64,000 nt of DNA from NCBI RefSeq assembly GCF_041081105.1, contig NZ_CP163528.1:2790001-2854000 (forward strand), given 5' to 3'. A program made the position numbers and the translations under genes. Positions within the stretch are counted from its first letter, which is position 1. The number at the start of each line of letters is the position of its first letter. This document shows positions 9,101-16,639 of this stretch, one piece after another. The notes below the pieces were generated by a model. That model did no database searches. It saw nothing but the letters and a program-made list of their open reading frames with translations, and had not been told where the DNA came from. This DNA is from Promicromonospora sp. Populi (GTDB lineage Bacteria > Actinomycetota > Actinomycetes > Actinomycetales > Cellulomonadaceae).

Positions 9101-10441
9101 GTGCCCAGCAAACACGGACCGGTCCGAAGCCGGACCGTCGCCCCCCGACGCGCGGTCCTCGCGACGCTCGCGGCCGTCGTCCTGCCCGTCACCGGCTGCG
9201 GCTCGCTCCTGGGCGACAGTCCCGCAAGCCCCGGGGACGACGGCCCGATCACCCTCACCGTCTCCACGTTCAACGACTTCGGGTACACCGACGAGCTGCT
9301 CGCCCAGTACACGGAGGCGAACCCGAACGTCACGGTCGAGCACATCGTGGCCCCGACCTCCGACGAGGCGCGCCTGCAGATGCTCAAGGCGTTCACCACG
9401 GGTGACGGCTCCGAGCTCGCGGACGTCGTTGCGGCCGAGGTCGACTGGATGCCCGAGCTGATGCAGCACTCGGACCTCTTCGAGGACCTGACCGACGACG
9501 AGGTCACCAAGCGCTGGGTGGACTGGAAGGTGGCCCAGGCCACAACGCCGGACGGCAAGCTGCTGGGCTACGGCACGGACATCGGCCCCGAGGCGATCTG
9601 CTACCGCGCCGACCTGTTCGAGGCGGCCGGCCTGCCGACCGACCGCACCGAGGTCGCGCAGCTGCTCGGCGGCGACGGCGCCACGTGGGAGCGCTACTTC
9701 GAGGTGGGCCGTCAGTTCTCCGAGCAGTCCGACGTCGCCTGGTTCGACGGCGCCACCGGCACGTTCCAGGGCATGGTCAACCAGCTTCCCGCCGCGTTCG
9801 AGGACCCTGCGACGCAGCAGCCCACCGACCTCGCGACCAACAACGAGGTCCGGGCGGTCTACGACCAGATCACCGGGGCCATCGACGCCGGGCTGTCGGC
9901 CGGCCTCGCGCAGTGGTCCCCCGAGTGGGCCGCCGGGTTCCAGTCGGACGCTTTCGCGACCATGCTCTGCCCCGGCTGGATGATGGGGCCGATCGAGTCG
10001 TACTCGGCCGGAGTGCAGGGCTGGGACGTCGCCAACGTGTTCCCCGGTGGCGGCGGTAACTGGGGCGGCTCGTTCCTGGCCGTCCCGTCCGCGAGCCCGT
10101 ATCCCGAGGAGGCGAAGAAGCTCGCCGCCTGGCTCACCGCACCCGAGCAGCAGACCCAGGCCTTCACGACGGCGGGCACGTTCCCGTCGCAGCTCGAGGC
10201 GCAGAGCTCCGAGACGGTCCAGGCCTACACCAACCCGTTCTTCGCCAACGCTCCGGTGGGCAAGATCTTCACCGAGCGGGCCCAGTCCATCAACGGTGCG
10301 CCGTACAAGGGCCAGTACTACTTCGCCATCCGCGACGAGGTGAACACCGCGCTGACCGCTGTCGACACCGGAAGCGTCGGGCCGGAGACGGCCTGGAACC
10401 AGGCCGTGCAGACGGTCGAGGACCTGCGGGTGCAGCAGTGA
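9101..10441 (+). CDS. sugar ABC transporter substrate-binding lipoprotein, copy 1
   Basis: A 446-residue family 1 extracellular solute-binding protein, probably delivering cellobiose or another beta-glucoside to the CebFG-type permeases downstream. The signal peptide carries a twin basic start and a lipobox ending VTGC near residue 33, so it is a lipoprotein. A mature core typical of sugar-binding proteins follows (LTVSTFNDFGYTDELL, YGTDIGPEAICYRADLF, FPGGGGNWGGSFLAVP, NPFFANAPVGKIF). It is a close tandem paralogue of the next gene, collinear over its whole length. GTG start with AGGAG 6 nt upstream. A hairpin at 10442-10460 and a new promoter separate it from copy 2, so it is probably its own transcript. 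Confidence 0.9.
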   Translation: MPSKHGPVRSRTVAPRRAVLATLAAVVLPVTGCGSLLGDSPASPGDDGPITLTVSTFNDFGYTDELLAQYTEANPNVTVEHIVAPTSDEARLQMLKAFTTGDGSELADVVAAEVDWMPELMQHSDLFEDLTDDEVTKRWVDWKVAQATTPDGKLLGYGTDIGPEAICYRADLFEAAGLPTDRTEVAQLLGGDGATWERYFEVGRQFSEQSDVAWFDGATGTFQGMVNQLPAAFEDPATQQPTDLATNNEVRAVYDQITGAIDAGLSAGLAQWSPEWAAGFQSDAFATMLCPGWMMGPIESYSAGVQGWDVANVFPGGGGNWGGSFLAVPSASPYPEEAKKLAAWLTAPEQQTQAFTTAGTFPSQLEAQSSETVQAYTNPFFANAPVGKIFTERAQSINGAPYKGQYYFAIRDEVNTALTAVDTGSVGPETAWNQAVQTVEDLRVQQ

Positions 10442-10460
10442 GGGGCGCAGTCTTCGCCCC
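10442..10460 (+). terminator. short hairpin after the first SBP gene
   Basis: GGGGCG at 10442-10447 pairs with CGCCCC at 10455-10460 across a 7-nt loop, starting right after the stop codon. There is no T-run. It probably limits read-through into the second copy. Confidence 0.5.
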
Positions 10461-10469
10461 CGCCGTCTC

Positions 10470-10499
10470 TTGACACCACACGGTAGACACCGGAACTAT
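10470..10499 (+). promoter_or_regulatory. predicted promoter of the second SBP gene
   Basis: A consensus -35 TTGACA at 10470-10475, an 18-nt spacer and a weaker -10 AACTAT at 10494-10499 would start transcription near 10506, just before the two LacI-type operators. It is read from the sequence only. Confidence 0.55.
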
Positions 10500-10510
10500 C
10501 AGTGCCGCCC

Positions 10511-10526
10511 GTGGAAGCGCTACCAC
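10511..10526 (+). promoter_or_regulatory. LacI-family (CebR-type) operator 1
   Basis: GTGGAAGCGCTACCAC is a near-perfect 16-bp palindrome centred on AGCGCT. CebR-type regulators of cellobiose genes bind TGGGAGCGCTCCCA-like sites, and a LacI-family gene closes this operon at 15605. Its place just after the predicted promoter fits repression by blocking initiation or elongation. Confidence 0.8.
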
Positions 10527-10540
10527 ACCCACCCACGGTG

Positions 10541-10556
10541 GTGGAAGCGCTGCCAG
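10541..10556 (+). promoter_or_regulatory. LacI-family (CebR-type) operator 2
   Basis: GTGGAAGCGCTGCCAG shares the AGCGCT core and left half with operator 1. The centres are 30 bp apart, about three helical turns, so two dimers could bind one DNA face cooperatively. It ends 40 nt before the start codon of the second SBP gene. Confidence 0.78.
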
Positions 10557-10595
10557 CGAGCCGCAGCCCCAGACCGCACGACAAGGGAGTCCCCA

Positions 10596-11918
10596 GTGCT
10601 GAGCACTACCCGACCCACGCGGCGCACCGCCGCCCGCACCCTCCAGGTGACCGCCGGTGCCGCCGCCGTAGCCCTCGCCCTCACCGCCTGCGGTGGTGGA
10701 TCTGACGAAGGATCCGGCGAGGAAGACGGTCCCATCACGCTGACTGTCGCGACGTTCAACGACTTTGGCTACACCGACGAGATGCTCGACGCGTACACGG
10801 ACGAGCACCCGAACGTGACCGTCGAGCACGTCAAGGCTGCCACCACCGACGACGCCCGCAGCAACATGACCACCAAGCTCGCCGCCGGCGGCGAGGGACT
10901 GGCGGACATCGAGGCCATCGAGGTCGACTGGCTGCCCGAGCTCACGCAGTACCCCGACCTGTTCACGGACCTGGCCGACCCCGAGCTGGACGGCCGCTGG
11001 GTGGACTGGAAGGTCCAGCAGGCCACCACGCCCGACGGCAAGATCATCGGCTACGGCACCGACATCGGCCCGGAGGCAATCTGCTACCGCGCCGACCTGT
11101 TCGAGGAGGCCGGCCTGCCGACCGACCGCGAGGAGGTCGCCGAGCTCCTGGGCGGCGCCGACGCGACGTGGGAGGACTACTTCGCCGCGGGCCGCGAGTT
11201 CGTGGCCGAGTCGGACGCCGCCTGGTACGACAGTGCCGCCGGCACCTTCCAGGGCATGATCAACCAGCTTCCCGCCGCGTTCGAGGACCCCGAGACCGGT
11301 GAGCCCAAGGACCTCGGGACCAACACCGAGGTCGAGGACATCTACACCGAGATCGCCGGCTCGGTCGACGACGACCTGTCGGCCGGCCTGGAGCAGTGGG
11401 GCGACGACTGGGTCGCCGGCTTCCAGGCGGACGCCTTCGCCACCATGCTCTGCCCGGCCTGGATGACCGGTCCGATCGAGCAGAACTCCGGTGGTATCGA
11501 GGGCTGGGACATCGCCGACGTCTTCCCCGGCGGCGGCGGCAACTGGGGCGGCTCGTTCCTGACCGTCCCGGCCTCGGGCGAGAACACCGAGGCGGCCAAG
11601 GAGCTCGCCGCGTGGCTGACCGCGCCCGAGCAGCAGACCTCTGCGTTCGAGACCTCCGGCACGTTCCCGTCGCAGATCGAGGCGCAGGACTCCGAGGCCG
11701 TCCAGAGCTTCACCAACCCGTTCTTCAACGACGCGCCGGTGGGTCAGATCTTCTCGACCCGCGCCCAGGCGATCGACGGCGCCCCGTTCAAGGGCGCGAA
11801 CTACTTCGCCATCCGTGACGAGGTCACGAACGCGCTCAACCGCATCGACATCACGAAGTCGCAGGACACCCAGGAGTCCTGGGACGAGGCCGTCGAGAAG
11901 GCCGCAGCCCTCGGCTGA
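10596..11918 (+). CDS. sugar ABC transporter substrate-binding lipoprotein, CebE-like, copy 2
   Basis: A 440-residue solute-binding lipoprotein, presumably the regulated binding protein of the cellobiose importer. The signal peptide ends with lipobox LTAC near residue 28, followed by a glycine/serine/acid-rich linker. The mature part is collinear with copy 1, sharing blocks such as ITLTVATFNDFGYTDEML, RWVDWKVQQATTPDGK, YGTDIGPEAICYRADLF and AWLTAPEQQT. GTG start with AAGGGAG about 8 nt upstream. Two CebR-type operators and a TTGACA promoter precede it. A 24-bp-arm hairpin at 11939 lies between it and cebF, which should make the binding protein more abundant than the permeases. Substrate is inferred from the linked GH1 gene. 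Confidence 0.9.
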   Translation: MLSTTRPTRRTAARTLQVTAGAAAVALALTACGGGSDEGSGEEDGPITLTVATFNDFGYTDEMLDAYTDEHPNVTVEHVKAATTDDARSNMTTKLAAGGEGLADIEAIEVDWLPELTQYPDLFTDLADPELDGRWVDWKVQQATTPDGKIIGYGTDIGPEAICYRADLFEEAGLPTDREEVAELLGGADATWEDYFAAGREFVAESDAAWYDSAAGTFQGMINQLPAAFEDPETGEPKDLGTNTEVEDIYTEIAGSVDDDLSAGLEQWGDDWVAGFQADAFATMLCPAWMTGPIEQNSGGIEGWDIADVFPGGGGNWGGSFLTVPASGENTEAAKELAAWLTAPEQQTSAFETSGTFPSQIEAQDSEAVQSFTNPFFNDAPVGQIFSTRAQAIDGAPFKGANYFAIRDEVTNALNRIDITKSQDTQESWDEAVEKAAALG

Positions 11919-11938
11919 ATGACCTGACCGCCACACAG

Positions 11939-12009
11939 GCTTGGTTGTGGGCGTGATCGTTGCCACTACGTGCCCGCTATGGGCGCAACGATCACGCCCA
12001 CAACCAAGC
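11939..12009 (+). repeat. long inverted repeat between SBP and permease genes (dispersed family, copy A)
   Basis: Perfect 24-bp arms lie at 11939-11962 (GCTTGGTTGTGGGCGT...) and 11986-12009, with a 23-nt loop that itself holds GCCC/GGGC. There is no T-run. Lying inside the operon, it probably acts as a partial terminator or mRNA stabiliser. A related copy lies at 56363 after the beta-mannosidase gene: the left arms share 22 of 24 bases from TTGGTTGTGG onward. Confidence 0.85.
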
Positions 12010-12079
12010 TCTTGTGTCTGGCGTGTTTGGCACGCATTGACCAACCGACGATGACGCGGCGGAAGACCGGGAAGATGAC

Positions 12080-13105
12080 ATGGCTGTCCTGACACCTCAA
12101 CGATCGACACCGGGCTCCGGTGCACCACAGCGCGGACCGCGCAGGCTCGGGTTCTCCCAGCGACTCGGCCGCTGGGACGTGAAGCTCTCTCCGTACCTGT
12201 ACATCTCGCCATTCTTCATCCTGTTCGCGGTGACCGGCCTGTTCCCGCTCGGCTACACGGCGTTCGTGTCGCTGCACGAGTGGAGCCTGCTCGGCGGCCA
12301 GGGCGAGTTCGTGGGCCTGCAGAACTTCACCGACGTGCTCAGCCAGCCCGACTTCTGGAAGTCGCTGGCCAACACGCTGTCGATCTTCGTCCTGTCCTCG
12401 GTACCGCAGGTGATCGTCGCGGTCACCATCGCCGCCCTGCTGGACCAGAACCTGCGCTCGGCGACCTTCTGGCGCATGGGCGTCCTGATCCCCTACGTCG
12501 TGGCGCCCGTCGCGGTGTCGATGATCTTCGGCCGCCTGTACGCCGACCAGTACGGCCTGATCAACTCCCTGCTCGGCCTGATCGGGCTGGACCCGGTCGC
12601 CTGGCACGGCGACCGGCTCGCCAGCCACGTCGCCATCGCGAGCATCGTCAACTACCGCTGGGTCGGCTACAACGCGCTGATCTTCCTCGCCGCGATGCAG
12701 GCCGTGCCGCGCGACCTCTACGAGGCTGCGGTGATCGACGGCGCGGGCCGCGTGCGCCAGTTCTTCTCCATCACCGTGCCGCAGATCCGCGCCACCATCA
12801 TCTTCGTCGTCATCACCTCCACCATCGGCGGCCTGCAGATCTTCGACGAGGTCCGCATGTACGACGCCACCGGCCTCGGCGGCCCCGACCGGAACTGGAT
12901 GACCACGGTCCTGTACCTGTACGACGTCGCGTGGGGCAACCAGCACAGCCTCGGCAGGGCATCGGCCGTGGCCTGGATGCTGTTCCTCCTGATCGTCGTG
13001 ATCGGCATGGTGAACTTCCTGATCACCCGCCAGATCTCGACGTCGGGCACGGTCGGCAAGAAGTCGAAGCGCACCAGCACCAGCACCAGCAGGGGGAATG
13101 CATGA
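12080..13105 (+). CDS. cebF: sugar ABC transporter permease, CebF-like
   Basis: A 341-residue inner-membrane permease of the carbohydrate uptake (CUT1) class, first of the heterodimeric pair. It has a cytoplasmic N-terminal tail, six membrane segments from about residue 38, and the EAA loop EAAVIDGAGRVRQFFSITVP that docks the ATPase. The C-terminal tail is rich in K, S and T. The ATG follows GGGAAG. It overlaps cebG by ATGA, so the two are translationally coupled. No ATPase is encoded here; CUT1 systems of actinobacteria commonly share a distant MsiK-type ATPase. The cellobiose role is inferred from gene order and the GH1 partner. Confidence 0.92.
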   Translation: MAVLTPQRSTPGSGAPQRGPRRLGFSQRLGRWDVKLSPYLYISPFFILFAVTGLFPLGYTAFVSLHEWSLLGGQGEFVGLQNFTDVLSQPDFWKSLANTLSIFVLSSVPQVIVAVTIAALLDQNLRSATFWRMGVLIPYVVAPVAVSMIFGRLYADQYGLINSLLGLIGLDPVAWHGDRLASHVAIASIVNYRWVGYNALIFLAAMQAVPRDLYEAAVIDGAGRVRQFFSITVPQIRATIIFVVITSTIGGLQIFDEVRMYDATGLGGPDRNWMTTVLYLYDVAWGNQHSLGRASAVAWMLFLLIVVIGMVNFLITRQISTSGTVGKKSKRTSTSTSRGNA

Positions 13106-14019
13106 GCTCCGTCGCCGTCACCGCCCAGACCGCCGGCCCGGCGGCCGCCAAGGTCGCCGCCCGCCGCCGGAGAGGCGCCGCCTCCGGGAGCACCACCCGG
13201 CGCGCCAGCTGGGTGGTCTACGCCCTGCTCGGGATCACGCTGCTGATCTCGATCTTCCCGCTGTACTTCACGCTGCTGCTGGGCTCCTCCGACCCGGTCG
13301 AGATCTCGCGCAACCCCGTGCCGCAGTGGCTGCCCGACCTCTCGCTGTTCACCCAGTTCGCAACCGTCATCGAATCGACCCAGATCAACTTCTGGCGGGC
13401 GCTGGCCAACTCCCTGATCATCGCGGTCCTCGTCTCCGCGGCGGTCGTGCTGTTCTCCACGCTGGCCGGGTACTCGTTCGCGAAGCTCCGCTTCCGCGGC
13501 CGTGGCCCGCTGCTGGTTTTTGTCATCGCGACGATGGCGGTCCCGACCCAGCTCGGCGTCATCCCGATGTACATCCTGATGTCGGACCTCGACTGGATCG
13601 GCAAGCTCCAGGCCGTCATCGTGCCCGCGCTGGTCAGCGCGTTCGGCGTCTTCTGGATGACGCAGTACCTGTCCGAGGCGCTGCCCTACGAGCTGATCGA
13701 GGCCGCCCGGGTGGACGGCGCCTCGATGCTCCGGACGTTCTGGAGCATCGCGCTGCCTGCCGCGCGCCCGGCCGCCGCGATGCTAGGCCTGTTCACGTTC
13801 GTCCAGCAGTGGACCAACTTCTTCTGGCCCTCGATCGTGCTGAACTCGGAGAATCCGACGCTGCCACTGGTCGTAAAATCGCTGCAGTCGAACTACTTCG
13901 TGGACTACTCGCTGGTCATGGGCGGGGTGTTCCTCGTGACGCTCCCCCTGCTGGTGATCTTCGCGTTCGTCGGCAAGCAGCTCGTCGCGGGCATCATGCA
14001 GGGGGCGGTGAAGGGATGA
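13102..14019 (+). CDS. cebG: sugar ABC transporter permease, CebG-like
   Basis: A 305-residue second permease of the CUT1 importer. A basic N-terminal tail (AARRRRGAAS) precedes six membrane segments beginning WVVYALLGITLLISIFPLYF. The ATPase-docking loop is EAARVDGASMLRTFWSIALP, and the C-terminus GKQLVAGIMQGAVKG is typical of the MalG-type subunit. The ATG overlaps the cebF stop (ATGA), and its own stop overlaps the bglC start (ATGA). This continuous coupling makes importer and glucosidase one translational unit. Confidence 0.93.
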   Translation: MSSVAVTAQTAGPAAAKVAARRRRGAASGSTTRRASWVVYALLGITLLISIFPLYFTLLLGSSDPVEISRNPVPQWLPDLSLFTQFATVIESTQINFWRALANSLIIAVLVSAAVVLFSTLAGYSFAKLRFRGRGPLLVFVIATMAVPTQLGVIPMYILMSDLDWIGKLQAVIVPALVSAFGVFWMTQYLSEALPYELIEAARVDGASMLRTFWSIALPAARPAAAMLGLFTFVQQWTNFFWPSIVLNSENPTLPLVVKSLQSNYFVDYSLVMGGVFLVTLPLLVIFAFVGKQLVAGIMQGAVKG

Positions 14020-15608
14020 CCACGCTGAGCTTCAAGACCGGCGCCGGCTTGCACCGCGTGCCCGCCCCTGGTTTCGCCCTGCCGTACACGCCGACGACGC
14101 CGCGCACCGCGCCGTCGTCGAACACAGACGGCGCTGTCCCCTTCCCGGAAGGTTTCCTGTGGGGCGCGGCCACCGCCGCCTACCAGGTGGAGGGTGCCGC
14201 CCACACTGACGGCCGCGAGGACTCCGTGTGGGACGTGTTCGCGAAGGTCCCCGGCGCCGTCCTGAACCAGGAGGACGGCGAGGTCGCCTGCGACCAGTAC
14301 CACCGCTACCCGGCCGACGTCGCGCTGATGAAGGACCTGGGTATCAAGGCGTACCGGTTCTCGACGTCGTGGGCCCGGGTGGTCCCCGGGGGGCGCGAGG
14401 TCAACCCCGCCGGACTCGCGTACTACGACCGGCTCGTGGACGAGCTGCTCGGTGCGGACATCCTGCCCTGGCTCACGCTGTACCACTGGGACCTGCCGCA
14501 GGCGATCGAGGCCGAGTCGAACGGGTGGGTCAACCGCGACACCGCGTACCGGTTCCGCGACTATGCGGTGACCATGCACGAGGCGATCGGCGACCGGGTC
14601 GACGTGTGGACCACGCTCAACGAGCCCTGGTGCGCGGCGTTCCTCGGCTACACGGGCGGGCAGCACGCGCCGGGCCGGCAGTCCCGCGAGGACGGCGTCG
14701 CGGCCGCGCACCACCTCATGCTGGCCCACGGCCTGGCCATCGAGGCGCTGCGTGAACGGGCAACTAAGGCAGACCCGATCAATCTTGGAATCACGCTCAA
14801 CTTCGAGATCGAGGACCCGGTAGACCCGGACGACCCCGCCGACGTCGACGCCGCACGCCGGCTCGACGGCGGGATCACGCGTTTCTTCGCGGACCCGATC
14901 CTGCGCGGTGCGTACCCGCAGGACGTGCTGGAGGACGTGCGCGAGTACGGCCTGGAGCAGCACATCCAGGACGGCGACCTGGAGATCATCTCGGCGCCCA
15001 TCGACTCGCTCGGCGTGAACTATTACCACGGCAACGCCGTGGCCGCGGTGCCCCCCGAGCACCCGCTGGACGGTGGCGCACCCGTGTCCCGGCCGTCGTC
15101 GTCCCCGTTCCCGGGTGGCGACGGCGCGTACACGCACCCGCGCGGCCTGCCCGTCACGGCCCAGAACTGGGAGGTCCAGCCCGAGGGCCTCACCCGGCTC
15201 CTGCTGCGCCTGCAGCGGGACTACACGGGGCCGCGCGGCATCGCGCTGTACGTGACGGAGAACGGCAGCGCCTACGAGGACGCCGTCGGCCCGGACGGGT
15301 TCGTGGACGACCAGGACCGCCTGGCGTTCATCGACGTGCACCTGCGCGCCGTCAAGGACGCCATCGACGAGGGCGCCGACGTGCGCGGCTACTTCGGCTG
15401 GTCGCTGCTCGACAACTACGAGTGGGCGTGGGGCTACGGCAAGCGCTTCGGGCTGGTGCGGGTCGACTTCGAGACGCAGGAGCGGACTGTGAAGGCGTCG
15501 GGCCGCTGGTACGGTCAGGTTGCACGGGACAATATCGTTCCTGAGCTGTCGACGACGCCCGGGCAGGAGCCCGGCGACGGCGGAGAAAGGGCGGTTCCCA
15601 AGGCGTGA
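14016..15608 (+). CDS. bglC: GH1 family beta-glucosidase
   Basis: A 530-residue cytoplasmic family 1 glycoside hydrolase that cleaves imported cellobiose or other beta-glucosides. The (beta/alpha)8 domain begins at FPEGFLWGAATAAYQVEGA near residue 43. The acid/base is Glu203 in TLNEPW and the nucleophile Glu415 in YVTENG; the GWSLLDNYEWAWGYGKRFGL block closes the active site. There is no signal peptide. About 40 extra N-terminal residues are Pro/Thr-rich and unusual for the family; no internal start has a better RBS. It overlaps both neighbours, matching the ceb operon order known from Streptomyces (cebR beside cebEFG-bglC). Confidence 0.95.
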   Translation: MTTLSFKTGAGLHRVPAPGFALPYTPTTPRTAPSSNTDGAVPFPEGFLWGAATAAYQVEGAAHTDGREDSVWDVFAKVPGAVLNQEDGEVACDQYHRYPADVALMKDLGIKAYRFSTSWARVVPGGREVNPAGLAYYDRLVDELLGADILPWLTLYHWDLPQAIEAESNGWVNRDTAYRFRDYAVTMHEAIGDRVDVWTTLNEPWCAAFLGYTGGQHAPGRQSREDGVAAAHHLMLAHGLAIEALRERATKADPINLGITLNFEIEDPVDPDDPADVDAARRLDGGITRFFADPILRGAYPQDVLEDVREYGLEQHIQDGDLEIISAPIDSLGVNYYHGNAVAAVPPEHPLDGGAPVSRPSSSPFPGGDGAYTHPRGLPVTAQNWEVQPEGLTRLLLRLQRDYTGPRGIALYVTENGSAYEDAVGPDGFVDDQDRLAFIDVHLRAVKDAIDEGADVRGYFGWSLLDNYEWAWGYGKRFGLVRVDFETQERTVKASGRWYGQVARDNIVPELSTTPGQEPGDGGERAVPKA

Positions 15609-16630
15609 CGACCTCAGGCCCACCAACCCTGGACGACGTGGCCCAGGCGGCAGGCGTGTCCCGGTCGACAGCGTCACGTGCCATCAACGGTGGCCTGCGA
15701 GTCTCGCCCGAGGCCCAGGCGGCGGTGGACGACGCCGTCGCCCAGCTCGGGTATGCGCCGAACCGGGCTGCCCGGTCGCTGGTGACCCGGCGGACCGACT
15801 CGATAGCCCTCGTGGTGCCCGAGCCGGACCAGCGGATCCTCACCGACCCGTTCCTCTCCGGCATCCTCGCGGGGGTCAGCGAGGGGCTGTCCGGCACGGA
15901 CCTCCAGCTTGTGCTGCTGCTCGCCCGGCCGGGCGAGCAGCGCGGGCGGGTGGGGCGCTACCTGCGCAGCGGGCACGTGGACGGCGTCATCGTGGCCTCG
16001 CACCACCGGGGCGACCACCTGGAGTCGCAGCTCAGCCAGGCCCAGCTCCCCGCCGTCTTCGTGGGGCGCCTGTTCGAGCCCGACCCGTTGTTCTCGCGCG
16101 GGCTGCGTTACGTCGACGTCGACAACGTGACGGGCGGGCGCATCGCCACCCAGCGGATGATCGATCGCGGCCGACGGCGCATCGGCACGATCACGGGCCC
16201 GCTGGACATGCCCGCCGGCGTGGACCGGATGGTCGGCTGGCAGGACGCGCTGCGCGACGCCGGGCTGTCCGACGACGCCGTCGTCGAGAGCGACTTCACC
16301 ATGGCCGGGGCGCTGGTCGCGGCCGCCCGGCTGCTGGACCAGCATCCCGACCTGGACGGGATCTTCGCCGCCTCCGACCTCATGGCCGAGGCGACGCTGC
16401 GGGTGCTCGCCGAGCGCGGGCGGTCCGTACCGGGCGACGTCTCGGTGGTCGGGTTCGACGACCTGGGCATCGCCGAGACCACCTCGCCGCGGCTCACCAC
16501 CGTGCACAACCCGGTTGTGCAGATGGTGGGAGCCGCGACGAGCATGCTCGTGGACCTGGTCGCCGGCCGCCCGGTTCGCGACGAGCGCCGGATCTTCGCC
16601 CCCCGCCTGATCGAGGGCGACTCGGCCTGA
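15605..16630 (+). CDS. cebR: LacI-family transcriptional regulator, CebR-like
   Basis: A 341-residue repressor. The N-terminal HTH with hinge helix is TLDDVAQAAGVSRSTASRAI followed by LGYAPNRAARSL. A periplasmic-binding-protein-like sensor domain fills the rest, ending with the usual VSVVGFDDLGIAE and TTVHNPVVQMV blocks. It should bind the two AGCGCT operators at 10511 and 10541 and release on binding a disaccharide (inference). GTG start overlapping the bglC stop, so it lies in the operon it controls, giving autoregulation. A weak hairpin (CGGCCT, 13 nt, AGGCCG) at 16623-16647 lies at the convergent end with putA. Confidence 0.92.
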   Translation: MTTSGPPTLDDVAQAAGVSRSTASRAINGGLRVSPEAQAAVDDAVAQLGYAPNRAARSLVTRRTDSIALVVPEPDQRILTDPFLSGILAGVSEGLSGTDLQLVLLLARPGEQRGRVGRYLRSGHVDGVIVASHHRGDHLESQLSQAQLPAVFVGRLFEPDPLFSRGLRYVDVDNVTGGRIATQRMIDRGRRRIGTITGPLDMPAGVDRMVGWQDALRDAGLSDDAVVESDFTMAGALVAAARLLDQHPDLDGIFAASDLMAEATLRVLAERGRSVPGDVSVVGFDDLGIAETTSPRLTTVHNPVVQMVGAATSMLVDLVAGRPVRDERRIFAPRLIEGDSA

Positions 16631-16639
16631 GCCCGACCG

